A DNA stretch of 56,867 nt from positions 1-56,867 of the forward strand of contig JANOHV010000108.1 of the NCBI GenBank assembly GCA_031406795.1, written 5' to 3'. This DNA is from DATDCY01 sp031406795 [NCBI: Candidatus Rokuibacteriota bacterium]. GTDB taxonomy: Bacteria; JAUVQV01. Below, in pieces: positions 1-9,265 of this stretch. Both the position numbers and the translations under genes were made by a program. The notes below the pieces were generated by a model, which saw only the letters and a list, made by a program, of their open reading frames with translations, did no database searches and was not told the DNA's origin. Every line of letters starts with the position of its first letter. Positions within the stretch are counted from its first letter, which is position 1.

Positions 1-216
1 CCCGTCACCGGGCTTCTCGTACGTGTCATGCATGTCCTTTCTGACAGCGCCGCGTGCTCCGGGAGCAGAGCCGCTCGCCGGTGGTTGTTACACGCATCTT
101 TTCACGAATACCGGGTGAATGCAAACCGCTCCGCATGCGCCGGAAGCGCGCACGCGGCTGAGAATTTCTTTCCGGCCGGCGGCTGCGGGACCGGCAAGTG
201 CGCTATCCTGCCGCTC

Positions 217-1128
217 ATGAGCGAACGTGAAGCCTTCGCGCGCGGATCGCTGGCGGCGCGCATTGCGGCGGTCTCGGCCAGAGCCCTGGCCTTAGGGGCC
301 TTGCAGCCGATACTCACGAGCCACGAGTTCGTCGAGGAGGGCGGGGTGCGCTTCTTCGTGCGGGTACTCGCCAGCCTGCAGCGCAAGAGCGAGCAGCGCG
401 CGGCAGAGCAGCGGGCCGCCGCCGCCGGGCAGCCGTTCGACCCGTTCCTGCCGCCTGAGCAGGCGCTGTTCGTCGCGGATGTCACGGAGACTCACCTGGC
501 GATCCTCAACAAGTTCAACGTCGTCGACAACCATCTGCTGATCGTCACACGGGAGTTCGAACAGCAGCGCGAGTTGCTCACGCCCCGCGACTTCGAAGCC
601 TGGTGGCGGTGCCTGGGCGAGTACGAGAGCCTCGGCTTTTACAACGGCGGGGCCGAGGCCGGGGCGAGCCAGCAGCACAAGCATCTCCAGCTGGTGCCGC
701 TCCCGCTCGCGCCGCAGGGGCCGCCGGTGCCAATCGCCCCCCTGCTCGCCGGGGTCCGGGGGGCTGCCGAGGCCGAAACGATCCCCGGCTTCGACTTCCT
801 CCATGCCTTCGGGCGCCTCGGCGCGGCGAAAAGCCAGCGCGACGGGGCGCAAGCGGCCTTTGAACGTTACGCCGGGTTGCTCGAACAGGTCGGTCTGCGC
901 CCCCCCCGGGGACGGGGCGCCGAGTTGCAGAGCGACCCTTACTGCCTGCTCGCGACCCGGGAGTGGCTCCTGCTCGTGCCCAGATCCCGGGAGTTTTTCG
1001 GTTCGATCTCGATCAACGCCCTCGGCTACGCGGGCGCGCTGCTGGTCAGGAACGAGGAGCAGTTGCAGGCTCTGCGGTCGGCGGGCCCCCTCGCGGCGCT
1101 CCGGGAGACGGCTCTGCCGTCACGATAG
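217..1128 (+). CDS. ATP adenylyltransferase (Ap4A phosphorylase) family protein
   Basis: The 303-aa product resembles Ap4A phosphorylases, which cleave diadenosine tetraphosphate with phosphate to ADP and ATP in the cytoplasm. Visible marks are the N-terminal segment NKFNVVDNHLLIVTREFE and the HIT-superfamily active-site stretch SQQHKHLQLVPL, where the HxHxQ histidines form the nucleotidyl-histidine centre. The length suits the family (about 290-330 aa). The frame is open upstream to position 28, but that part looks non-coding. I chose ATG 217 because recognisable family sequence begins soon after it. It lies 33 bp before the next gene, possibly co-transcribed. Family assignment is firm; the exact dinucleotide substrate is inference. 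Confidence 0.85.
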   Translation: MSEREAFARGSLAARIAAVSARALALGALQPILTSHEFVEEGGVRFFVRVLASLQRKSEQRAAEQRAAAAGQPFDPFLPPEQALFVADVTETHLAILNKFNVVDNHLLIVTREFEQQRELLTPRDFEAWWRCLGEYESLGFYNGGAEAGASQQHKHLQLVPLPLAPQGPPVPIAPLLAGVRGAAEAETIPGFDFLHAFGRLGAAKSQRDGAQAAFERYAGLLEQVGLRPPRGRGAELQSDPYCLLATREWLLLVPRSREFFGSISINALGYAGALLVRNEEQLQALRSAGPLAALRETALPSR

Positions 1129-1161
1129 TGTCGCCCCTCGAGTTGGCACTCTAGTCCGGGG

Positions 1162-2106
1162 ATGGCCCGCTTCTCCTGCGCCCTCTGCCTCCTGGCCTCG
1201 CTGCTGCGCCCGCCGGGAGTTGGCGCGGTCGACGGCGGCGAGCCCGCCGCCGCGGTTCGCTCCGGGCCCGTCACCGTCGTTCACGCGGAGGGCGACGCCG
1301 GATACGCGCGCGCGGTGGCGGCTCTCGCGGTCGCCGCCCACGAGCGCATCCGGGGCGACCTCGGACTCGAGCAGCCCGTGGCGGCCGCCATTCTCCTGCT
1401 TACCGCCAACTCGCCCGCCTCGACCCGCGATGAGTGGGCGCGCCGCCTCCCCTCCTGGATGGCGGGCGCCGCGATCCCCGCCCGGCAGTTCATCATCGTC
1501 CGGGTGTCCCCCGGACAGACGCCCGCGAGCCTGGAGCCGCTGCTCGCTCACGAGCTGACGCACGTCATCCTCAAGGCGGATTACCCCGCCCACGACGAAT
1601 GGCCCGTCTGGTTCCAGGAGGGGCTCGCGATGCGCGAGTCGCGCACCGAGGGCTTGCGCGAGTACGTCACGCTCTCGGCCGCGGCGCTCTTCGATCGGCT
1701 GCTGCCGTTCGAGAGCCTGCGCGCGGGTTTCCCCGCCACCGCAGCCGAAGCCCGCCTCGCCTATGCCCAGAGCGCGAGCTTTCTCTCGTTCCTCGACTCC
1801 CGATCCGGCAGGGGGCGCTTCGCCGTCCTGATGCGCGAACTGCGGGAGCGCGACTTCGACGAAGCCTTCCGCAGCGCCTATGGCGTCGGAATCGGCGCGG
1901 CCGAGGGGCAATGGCGGCGCTGGACCGATCGCAGCTTCGCCTGGGTGCCTGCCGTGACCAGCGAGACCGCGTTCTGGCTGTTGGCCACCCTGCTCTTTCT
2001 CGTGGCCATTGCGGTCCGGCGGCGTCGCTCCCGCCTGATGCGCGAGCGATGGGAGCAGGAGGAGCACGAGGAGGAGCACGGGGACGGGCCGCTCAGCCCC
2101 ATCTGA
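1162..2106 (+). CDS. Membrane-anchored gluzincin metallopeptidase (peptidase MA-like)
   Basis: The 314-aa protein has a short hydrophobic N-terminus that could be a signal peptide. A zinc-peptidase motif, LLAHELTHVIL (HExxH), is followed by WFQEGLA, whose glutamate is the likely third zinc ligand. Near the C-terminus is one membrane segment (about residues 271-288, FWLLATLLFLVAIAV) followed by an Arg-rich, then Glu/His-rich cytoplasmic tail. This is the arrangement of peptidase-MA-like proteins, with the catalytic domain outside the membrane. Substrate unknown. It sits 33 bp downstream of the adenylyltransferase on the same strand. Confidence 0.75.
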   Translation: MARFSCALCLLASLLRPPGVGAVDGGEPAAAVRSGPVTVVHAEGDAGYARAVAALAVAAHERIRGDLGLEQPVAAAILLLTANSPASTRDEWARRLPSWMAGAAIPARQFIIVRVSPGQTPASLEPLLAHELTHVILKADYPAHDEWPVWFQEGLAMRESRTEGLREYVTLSAAALFDRLLPFESLRAGFPATAAEARLAYAQSASFLSFLDSRSGRGRFAVLMRELRERDFDEAFRSAYGVGIGAAEGQWRRWTDRSFAWVPAVTSETAFWLLATLLFLVAIAVRRRRSRLMRERWEQEEHEEEHGDGPLSPI

Positions 2107-2215
2107 CGCGCAGCCGCGCCAGTTCCGCGCACGACGACCGTTTCGCCGACCCCAGCGAATGGCGAAGGGTTTCGCGTGCAGCAGTTCGTTCATGATCACC
2201 CCCGCGGGTGTCCCG

Positions 2216-3880
2216 CTAGCGCTTTCCCTGCCGAGCCCGAGCTTCGTAGAGCGCGAGGTGTGCCCCGGGGTAGTCGGGCACGATCTGCAGCGCCGCCCGG
2301 AATTGCCGCTCGGCTTCGGCGGCCCGGCCGAGGCCGGACAGTGCGGCCCCGATGTTGAAGTGGGTGTCGGCAATGTACACTCCGCGCCGCTCTTCACGCC
2401 GGTAGCAATCCAACGCGCGGGTGAGCGCCTCCATCGCCTCCGCGTGGCGGGCCAGGCGGTTGAGCGTCAGGCCAAGATTGTAGTGGGCGTTGCAGTGCTC
2501 CGGCTCGATGCGTGCCGTCTCCCGCAGGATGCTGCTGGCTTCCTCGTTGCGCCCGGCGCTCATCAGCATCGAGCCGAGGTTGTTCAAGACGATGTAGTTG
2601 TCCCTGGTGACTCCCACCGTGTACTGAAAAAGGGCGATGCTGTCGCGCCAGACCCGCACATACCGGAAGGCGGCGGCGCCGAGACCCACGATCACGATGA
2701 CGCACGCCAGGGTCAGCCCGCGCCGCGCCGCGCTTCGCCGCGGCCACAGATCGCCGGCCAGCCAGACCAGGGCCACGGCGACACCGACCAGCGTGAGATA
2801 GGTGTAGCGGTCGCTGCGCGCCTGTCCGCCCACCTGAATCAAACCGATGACCGGGACCAGCGTCCCGAGGTACCAGAGCCAGCCCACCGGGAGGTAGGGT
2901 CGCCGGCGGCCGGCCATGAGCGCCGCGACCGTGATCAGGGCGAGGGCCACGGCGGCGGCGCCGCCCCCCCAGCCGAGGGCCTCCCGGGGATAGGGGTAGA
3001 GAAAAGCCAGCCTGTCCGGCCAGAGGAAGGCCCCGAGGTACTTCAGATAGGAAGTGGCCGCGTTGGCCAGGCGAGTCCAGACGTCGGGGGCGACCATCGG
3101 AATCACGTTGAGCGTCTGCGCCCGCAGGGTCAGCAGGCTCGAAACCAGCGACAACGCGAGAAATGGCACCTTTTCTGCGAGCAGCGCCCGTCCGGTGCGG
3201 GAGCCCGCAAGCGTTGCGCGCGTCGGGACGCCCGTCCCGGACGGGAGGGTCCGCCCGAGAGGCCACCAGTCGAGCAGGAGCAGGACGCAGGGCAGGGTGA
3301 CGAGCATCGGCTTCGCGGCGAGCCCCAGGGCGAACAGACCGAGCGCCGCGAGATAGCGGCGGGCGGCCGGGCGGCGCGCGTAGCGCAGGTAGGCCCCCAT
3401 CGTCAGGAGCCAGAACAGCGCCGAGAGGACGTCCTTGCGCTCCGCCGCCCAGGCCACCGACTCTACCCGAAGGGGATGCAGCGCGAAGAGGGCGGCCACG
3501 GCGGCACTGCGCCAGCAGGCGCCGGTCATGGCCTTCAGGACCGCGAAAAGCAGTACGGCATTGCCGGCATGCAGGCCGACGCTCACGAGATGGTGACCCC
3601 CGGCCCAGAGACCGAAGATCTGGCAATCGAGCATGTGGGAGAGCCAGGTCAGCGGGTGCCAGTTCGCGCCCCGATAGCCGGCGGACCAGAGCAGGCCCTT
3701 CCACGTCAGACCGTCCTTGACCGGCTGATTGTTGAAGATGTAGGTGTCGTCGTCGTACGCAATGAATTCGTGGTGGGCGGTCTGGCCGTAGACGGCGGCG
3801 ACGGCCAGCACGAGCAGCAGCGCGATCAGCAGGATACGCCGGTCGAGCCGGGGGCGTGCCGGACGGTTTCTATTCGCCAT
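2216..3880 (-). CDS. Polytopic membrane protein with C-terminal TPR repeats (TMTC/PMT-like)
   Basis: The 554-aa protein has roughly ten hydrophobic segments in its first 400 residues and TPR repeats in the last 150 (motifs LNNLGSML, AHYNLGLTLNRL, THFNIGAALSGLGRAAEAE). The N-terminal pattern, with an acidic luminal motif YDDDTYI and then NWHPLTWLSHMLD and HPLRVESVAWAAERKD, is typical of the large bacterial family related to TMTC/PMT-type C-mannosyl or O-mannosyl transferases. A role in modifying or sensing envelope glycoconjugates is plausible, but no catalytic activity is shown here. It is read alone on the minus strand and converges with the upstream peptidase. Confidence 0.75.
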   Translation of the reverse strand: MANRNRPARPRLDRRILLIALLLVLAVAAVYGQTAHHEFIAYDDDTYIFNNQPVKDGLTWKGLLWSAGYRGANWHPLTWLSHMLDCQIFGLWAGGHHLVSVGLHAGNAVLLFAVLKAMTGACWRSAAVAALFALHPLRVESVAWAAERKDVLSALFWLLTMGAYLRYARRPAARRYLAALGLFALGLAAKPMLVTLPCVLLLLDWWPLGRTLPSGTGVPTRATLAGSRTGRALLAEKVPFLALSLVSSLLTLRAQTLNVIPMVAPDVWTRLANAATSYLKYLGAFLWPDRLAFLYPYPREALGWGGGAAAVALALITVAALMAGRRRPYLPVGWLWYLGTLVPVIGLIQVGGQARSDRYTYLTLVGVAVALVWLAGDLWPRRSAARRGLTLACVIVIVGLGAAAFRYVRVWRDSIALFQYTVGVTRDNYIVLNNLGSMLMSAGRNEEASSILRETARIEPEHCNAHYNLGLTLNRLARHAEAMEALTRALDCYRREERRGVYIADTHFNIGAALSGLGRAAEAERQFRAALQIVPDYPGAHLALYEARARQGKR

Positions 3881-3926
3881 CCCGGCCGATCTTACCGGAG
3901 AAAGGGCGGTCCGGGGGGCGCCGGCC

Positions 3927-5075
3927 CTACCAGCGCGTGCGGAAGAGATCGACGCGGGAAAGGAAGATGTCGGCGCGCGCGATCAGCCAGTAGCTGATGA
4001 GCTCACGCAGCTTGTCGAGCGGGGATCGGTTGCGCCAGCGCGCCAGCTCCATGCGCTCGGAGCGCGCGAGATCGGCCTCGAATTCGCCGCGCGCCACGGC
4101 GGCGAGCGCCGGATCGTGCACCACGGCGGTGAGCTCGTGGTTGAGACGGTCGCTCCTCAGGTCGAGGTTCGCCGAACCCACCAGCAGCGTGTCGTCGGCG
4201 ACGGCCAGCTTGGCGTGCAGGATCGCGGGAAGATATTCGTAGACTTCGATCCCCGCGCGCAACAGCCGCCCGTAGAGTCCCCGCGCGGCCCAGCGCATCG
4301 CCGGCACGTCGGTGCGCCGGGTCACGAGCAGGCGCACCCGCACGCCGCGGCCGACCGCGCGGCGCAACTCGCGCAGGATACGCCCCGGCGGAAAGAAATA
4401 GCCCATCGCCAGGTCGACGCTGACGCTCGCGCCCCGGATCACCTCGCGATGCGTCTGGAGCGCGAGTCGCGCGGTTTCGCCGGGCCCGCTGGCGATGAAA
4501 CGCACCCTCCCCTGCGCCTGCTCCCCTGCGTGCGGCGTGCGGCGTCGGAAGAACGCCCGGAGCAGCAGCGGCCGGTCGGCGCGGACCCACATCCTCAGGA
4601 ACGAGCGGTGCAGGCGGGCGGCCTCGGGTCCCTCGACACCGAGCAGGAAATCACGCCAGGGCTGTTCCCCAGGCCTGCCGGCGCGGTACTCGTCGGCGAC
4701 GTTCAAGCCGCCGAGCCATGCGGTCTCGTCGTCGACCAGGAGCAGCTTGCGATGGTTGCGGAACGGGAAGAGCCCGCGGCGGATCGGGTGGAAGAGGCGC
4801 ACCTCGGCCCCGGCTGCCCGCAGCGGCGCCCAGAAGGCGTCCGGCGTCGTCCACGAGCCCCAGGCGTCGACGAGGACTTTTACCTGCACGTTTCTGCGGG
4901 CGGCGGCGGCGAGGCGGTCGCGAAACTCGCGGCCGGTGTCGTCGGCGGCGAAAAAGTACATCTCGAGGAAGACGGAGGTCCCCGCGCGGGCGATCGCGTC
5001 GAGCATGGCGGCAAAGGCCGCGCGACCGTCGCCGATCAGACGCAGGCCGCTCACCCGCTGACCCCTCGCCGGCAT
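3927..5075 (-). CDS. cls: Cardiolipin synthase / phospholipase D-like protein
   Basis: The 382-aa protein has two PLD HKD motifs: NHRKLLLVDD (H108, K110, D115) and ILHAKLAVADD (about residues 285-295, followed by the GSANLD signature). Two HKD halves in about 380 residues without N-terminal membrane helices match the soluble or peripheral ClsB/ClsC type, which joins phosphatidylglycerol units into cardiolipin. Start ATG 5075 gives the family-typical GLRLIGDGRAAFAAML opening. It may be transcribed with the selenoprotein upstream, whose stop is 34 bp away. Alternative: another PLD-family phosphatidyltransferase. Confidence 0.88.
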   Translation of the reverse strand: MPARGQRVSGLRLIGDGRAAFAAMLDAIARAGTSVFLEMYFFAADDTGREFRDRLAAAARRNVQVKVLVDAWGSWTTPDAFWAPLRAAGAEVRLFHPIRRGLFPFRNHRKLLLVDDETAWLGGLNVADEYRAGRPGEQPWRDFLLGVEGPEAARLHRSFLRMWVRADRPLLLRAFFRRRTPHAGEQAQGRVRFIASGPGETARLALQTHREVIRGASVSVDLAMGYFFPPGRILRELRRAVGRGVRVRLLVTRRTDVPAMRWAARGLYGRLLRAGIEVYEYLPAILHAKLAVADDTLLVGSANLDLRSDRLNHELTAVVHDPALAAVARGEFEADLARSERMELARWRNRSPLDKLRELISYWLIARADIFLSRVDLFRTRW

Positions 5076-5108
5076 TCCCCGCGGTTCACCACGGACCCTC
5101 CGCGATGG

Positions 5109-5909
5109 CTATTCGTACTTCTCCCGGCGCCAGCGGTACGGCAGGTCGACGATCGCCCCCGGCTCGCTGATCTCAACGAGCGCCTTGAAGGCCGCCCGCA
5201 GCACGGTGCGCTGCTGCGCGGCGTTGCCGGGCTCGCCGAACGGATGCCCGTACGGCCAGCGCAGAAAGACCGTGCGCGGCGGGCGCACCTGCTCGCTGTA
5301 GCTCCTGACGATCGAGACGCCGATCGTCGGGATCCCCGCCCGCTCGATCTGCCGCTGGACCAGACCCACGGTCTGGTTGCAGATCGCTCAGCCGGGGGCA
5401 AGCAGCACGGCATCCACCCCGGCCTTCTTCAATCGCGCAGCCGCATCGGGAGCGGTCCGACGCTTGAGAGTCTCCAGGTGCTGTCCGGTGATGTGCCCCA
5501 TGAAGCCGTAGCCAAACCGCGCGACGGCGCCGATCTCCCCCGCCGCAACCAGTTCCCGCAGCCGCTCGACGGGGAACACGACGTTGAGATCGCGGTCGGC
5601 GTCCGTGTGGTCATAGTAGTCGTGCGTGATCATCAGCGAATCGAGGGGCCGCTCCAGGTCGAGTTCGCGGAACGACGGGTCCCCGTCGGGATCGTGCATG
5701 TCGAAGGCTGGCTGTCCGCGGTGATGAATCCCCGCGGTGGTGACCAGGGCGATCGTCGAGCGCGCGAGCGGTCTTGTCACCGGAGCCCACGGGATGCCGT
5801 CCTCCTGGAGCTCGGCGCGGTACCCTGCGGCGAACCGCTCCCCGATCGACGGGAACGCGGTGGCCAGCGCGGCCAGCCCGCGATTCTTCAGACGCAACAG
5901 CAGCGACAC
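5109..5909 (-). CDS. GrdB/PrdB-family selenoprotein with in-frame UGA (Sec)
   Basis: Read straight through the TGA at 5390-5388, this is a 266-aa protein with Sec at residue 174 in the sequence VLLAPG-U-AICNQTVGLVQ. That is a UxxC redox pair, as in selenoprotein B of glycine, betaine and sarcosine reductases and D-proline reductase PrdB. Both halves belong to that family: residues 60-75 contain TTAGIHHRGQPAFDM and ITHDYYDH, and after the UGA come the continuous RQIERAGIPTIG and GEPGNAAQQ segments in the same frame up to a TAG. GTG 5909 is chosen as start because GGGAGG lies 7 bases upstream. The true substrate is unknown: stand-alone short GrdB-like proteins occur without GrdA/GrdC, and no other grd genes are here. 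Standard calling would end at the UGA or fuse the first half to mfd, whose frame runs into it. Confidence 0.82.
5359..5387 (-). promoter_or_regulatory. Candidate bacterial SECIS element
   Basis: Immediately 3' of the UGA codon the mRNA can form an 8-bp perfect stem, ACCAGACC (5377-5370) with GGUCUGGU (5366-5359), closing a GUG apical loop (CGUGG if the top pair opens). The loop G is 19 nt after the UGA, inside the roughly 16-37 nt window known for bacterial SECIS elements, which also need a G at the start of the loop. SelB would bind here to insert Sec. Position and structure are seen in the sequence; function is inferred. Confidence 0.6.
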
Positions 5910-6091
5910 GCTCGAGCCTCCCGATCCTGGCACGGAATCGCCGCGCCGTCCCTCCCCTCCAGTGTGACCAAAATTTCGCGGGGGCGCAAGATGGCCGCGC
6001 CGTCGACGCGGGCTCCTGGAGGCGGCGGGCCTCGCGCTCACGAAGATAGTCCCGGCACGGTTCGAGGTGAGCGTGATCGAGGCGGTGCCGC

Positions 6092-9000
6092 TCACCCGGC
6101 AGCAAGCGCCCGTCTGAAAATGTGCATCGTCTCCTCCCATGAGCGCTTCGTGAGATCGATTTCCATCTCGCCGCCATCCCCCTCGGTGACGCGCCCCGGG
6201 CACGCCGCCGCGAAGGCGCTCGAAACGCGACGCGGGGGCGAGCCGGTGGCGAACAACAGGCGGTATCGGCGCTCGGCGGTCTCCTCGATCCGGGCGACCC
6301 CTGGCAAGCCGGCAGAGCGCCCTGAGCTCCGCGAGATCCAGCAGCCGCGCGGCCTCCAGCGGGGGCGGGCCAAAGCGGTCGGCCAGTTCGCGGCGCACAT
6401 CCGCGACCGCGCCCGCATCGCGCGCTGCCTGGATCTTGCGCAGCACGGAGAATCGCAGCGCCGGATCGTCGACCCAGGCGGCCGGCAGGTGCGCGGCCAG
6501 CCGCAGCTCGAGCACCGGTTCGACGCGCGTCGCCGGGGCCTCCCCCTTGAGTTCGGCGACTGCCTCGGCCAACATCTCCAGATACAAGTCGAACCCGATC
6601 GCGGCGACGTGCCCGGACTGCTCGGCGCCGAGCAGGTCCCCCGCCCCGCGGATCTCCAGATCGCGCAGCGCCAGCCGGAAACCCGCCCCGAGGTACGAGA
6701 GTTCCGTCAGCGCCTCGAGCCGCAGCTTCGCCTCCTCGGTGATGCGGTCCTCGTGAGGGACGAGGAAATACGCGAACGCCCGGCGGTCCGAGCGCCCGAC
6801 ACGCCCCTTGAGCTGGTAGAGGTCGGCCAGGCCGAAGCGGTCGGCGCGGTCGACAATCAGTGTGTTCGCACGCGGCACGTCGAGTCCGGCGCCGACGATG
6901 GCGGTTGCCAGCAGCAGGTCGATTTCGCCGGTGTGGAAGCGGTGCATGACCTCTTCGAGCGCCGCGCCCGGCATCCGGGCGTGAGCCACCCCGATGCGCC
7001 GGCCGGGCAGCAGCCCCTGCAGGAAGACGCCGAGGCGCCCGATCGACTCGATCCGGTTGTGCACGAAGTAGGCCTGCCCGCCCCGGGCGAATTCGCGCTC
7101 GAGCGCCTCGCGCACCAGCCGCGCCTCGAAGCGCGCGACGATGGTCTTCGCGGCGAGGCGCTCCTCCGGCGGCGTCTCCAGCGTGCTGATCCCGCGCACG
7201 CCGGCGAGCGCCATCGAGAGGGTGCGCGGGATCGGCGTCGCCGTCAGCGTGAGCACGTCCACCCCCGGGCGCAGCCGGCGGATCCGCTCCTTGTGCTCGA
7301 CGCCGAAGCGCTGCTCCTCGTCGACGATCACCAGCCCGAGATCCCGGAACGAGACGTCTTTGCCGAGCAGCCGGTGCGTCCCGACGACAACGCCGGTCGC
7401 CCCGGCGGCCAGGCGCGAGAGCACCGCCCGCTCCTCGTCCGCCGGCGTGAAACGCGTCAGGGCGTCGATGCGCACCGGAAACGGGGCGAAGCGCGCCGCA
7501 AAGACGTCGGCATGCTGCTCGGCGAGCAGCGTGGTCGGGGCGATCAGCGCGACCTGCCGGCCGTCCGCCGCCGCTTTGAAGGCCGCGCGCATCGCGACTT
7601 CGGTCTTCCCGTAGCCGACGTCCCCGCAGAGCAGCCAGTCCATCGGCCGGGGCCGCTCCATCGCCGCGCTGATCTCCTCGCAGCTCGTCCGCTGGTCGGG
7701 CGTCGGGTCGAAGGGGAACGCGTCGGCGAACTCCCGGTGCCGCTCGTCGTCCGGGGAGAATGCGAACCCGGCCGCCGCCTCGCGCTCGGCCGCCAGCCGC
7801 AGCAATTCCGCCGCCATCTCGCGGACCTTCTCCCTGGCCCTCCCCTTCGCCGCGCGCCAGACGCCGCCGCCGATCGTGTCCAAGCGCGGCGGCGCGCCGC
7901 CCCCCGCCGTGTGATAGCGCCGGAGCAGGTCGATGCGCTCGCTCGGCACGAGCAGCCGCCCGCCGCCGGCGTACTCCAGCCGCAGGAAGTCCTGATCGTG
8001 CGCGCGCTCCACGCCGGCAAAACGCCCGATCCCGTGCTCCAGGTGCACGACGTGGTCCCCGGGGGAGAGTTCGTCGAGAGAAGCAAGGAGCGCCCCAACC
8101 CGGTTCTGCAGCGTGGCCCGGGAAGGAGGGCGCGGACCGAAGAGTTCGGCCGAAGTCAGCGCAAGAAAACCCGAGTCCGGGTCGAGAAAACCCGCGGTGA
8201 GTTTCCCGTGCACGAGGACCAGCGGACCCGGATGCGTCCCGATCCCCGCCGGGTCGATAATCCGAACGTCCGTCCCGGCCTCGCCGAGCAGGTCGCGCAC
8301 GCGCTCGGCCTCCCCGAGCGTCTCGGCGGCGATGAGCAGCGGGTGCTGCGCGGCGACGGCCGCGAGGCGCGGGCCAAGAGCGGCGAGCCCCTCGACGGCG
8401 CCCCGCCGCTCCTTGACGGTCAGCCCGAAGCCTTTCACGCCTCCCGCCTCCGGGCCGAGGGCACCGTCGGCAACGACGAGATGCCCCGGCAGCAGCGAGA
8501 ACAGGGAAGCCCCCGCTTCGGGTTCCAGCGCGGGCAGTAGCCGGACCCCCGGCTGATCGCGGAAAGTGCGCTGGGTCCCGACGTCGAACGCCCGCAGCGC
8601 CTGCACGCGGCCCGACTCGTATTCGACCCTGACCGGGTGCTCGCCGGCCGCCGCAAAGACGTCGATCCGCCCCTGCCGCAGCGCGAACTCGCCGGCGTCC
8701 GCGACAACCTGCACGCGGCGGTAGCCCATCTCCGACAGCAGCTCAGCGAGGAACAGCGGATCGACTTCGCCCCCCGCTTCCAGGTCGATCGACCGCGCGT
8801 TCAGCGCTGCGACGTCGAAGACCGGCGATCCCGCAGCCTCCGGGTCCGCGACGACGACCGCAACCTCGCCCGCGCCGAGCCGCGTCAGGGCCGCGAGCCG
8901 GGCGGCGCGCAGCCGCTTCTCGCGCGGGGGGACCAGCAGCGGCGGGGGCAAACCAAGCGCCGCGGCGAAGAAGCCCAGGTCACGGTGCAACCGCTCGGCC

Positions 9001-9128
9001 TCCTCGACGGCCCGGCAGAGGACGAGCACCGGCCGGGCCAGACGCAGCAGGAACAAGGCCCGGGCGGACCCGGCGAGTCCCCGAGCGCCGCCGGCGGCGA
9101 CCGATCTCTCGAACGATGGAAGACGCAT
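6092..9128 (-). CDS. mfd: Transcription-repair coupling factor Mfd, interrupted by a 1-nt frameshift
   Basis: Mfd removes stalled RNA polymerase and recruits UvrA. Seen in order are the UvrB-homology N-terminus, the RNAP-interaction region with HLEHGIGRFAGVE, Walker A GDVGYGKTEVAMR (about residue 500), motif II VDEEQRFG (about 600), TATPIPRTLSMAL, and motif VI YQLKGRVGRSDRRAFAYF. Near 6300 the frame breaks after LRALCRLA: the C-terminal GVARIEETAERRY continues in the +1 frame to the TGA at 6092, so one surplus base lies in the run at about 6296-6308. Without the shift, translation would run on into the selenoprotein frame. The rest is intact, so a sequencing error is as likely as a real mutation. 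Start ATG 9128; about 1010 aa when corrected, slightly short for the family. Confidence 0.88.
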
Positions 9129-9196
9129 CTGGCCGTCGAGGATAGAGACTCGCCCGCCCGCGGGCAAGAACCCGGGCCCGGGAGCGCACTTAGACC

Positions 9197-9226
9197 TTGT
9201 CGCGGAGACCGGCAATTGAGTATACT
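9197..9226 (+). promoter_or_regulatory. Likely sigma70 promoter of the LIV cluster
   Basis: TTGTCG (9197-9202) and TATACT (9221-9226) are separated by 18 bp and lie about 40 bp before livG, in the 137-bp gap between divergent mfd and livG. The -10 matches the consensus at five of six positions and the -35 at four of six. Confidence 0.5.
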
Positions 9227-9265
9227 TTCGCGGCTTTGGGTGGGGGTCAGGGGGCAAGAGTGGCG

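Noticed and set aside
1-216. A gene at the left edge
   Set aside because: Open frames exist but show no coding character or ribosome site; the recognisable protein starts at 217.
4116-8540. Very long open frame on the plus strand opposite cls, the selenoprotein and mfd
   Set aside because: It has no recognisable domain, is rich in Arg/Gly/Pro/His, and mirrors well-supported genes. Such antisense frames arise from GC-rich codon use; the same holds for others, e.g. 2159-3997 and 29105-31246.
5388-9128. A single Mfd-selenoprotein fusion read as one ORF
   Set aside because: The Mfd C-terminus is plainly present in another frame up to 6092, and the stretch 5910-6290 in the fused frame is low-complexity Arg/Gly/Pro without homology. 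The selenoprotein has its own start with a ribosome site at 5909.
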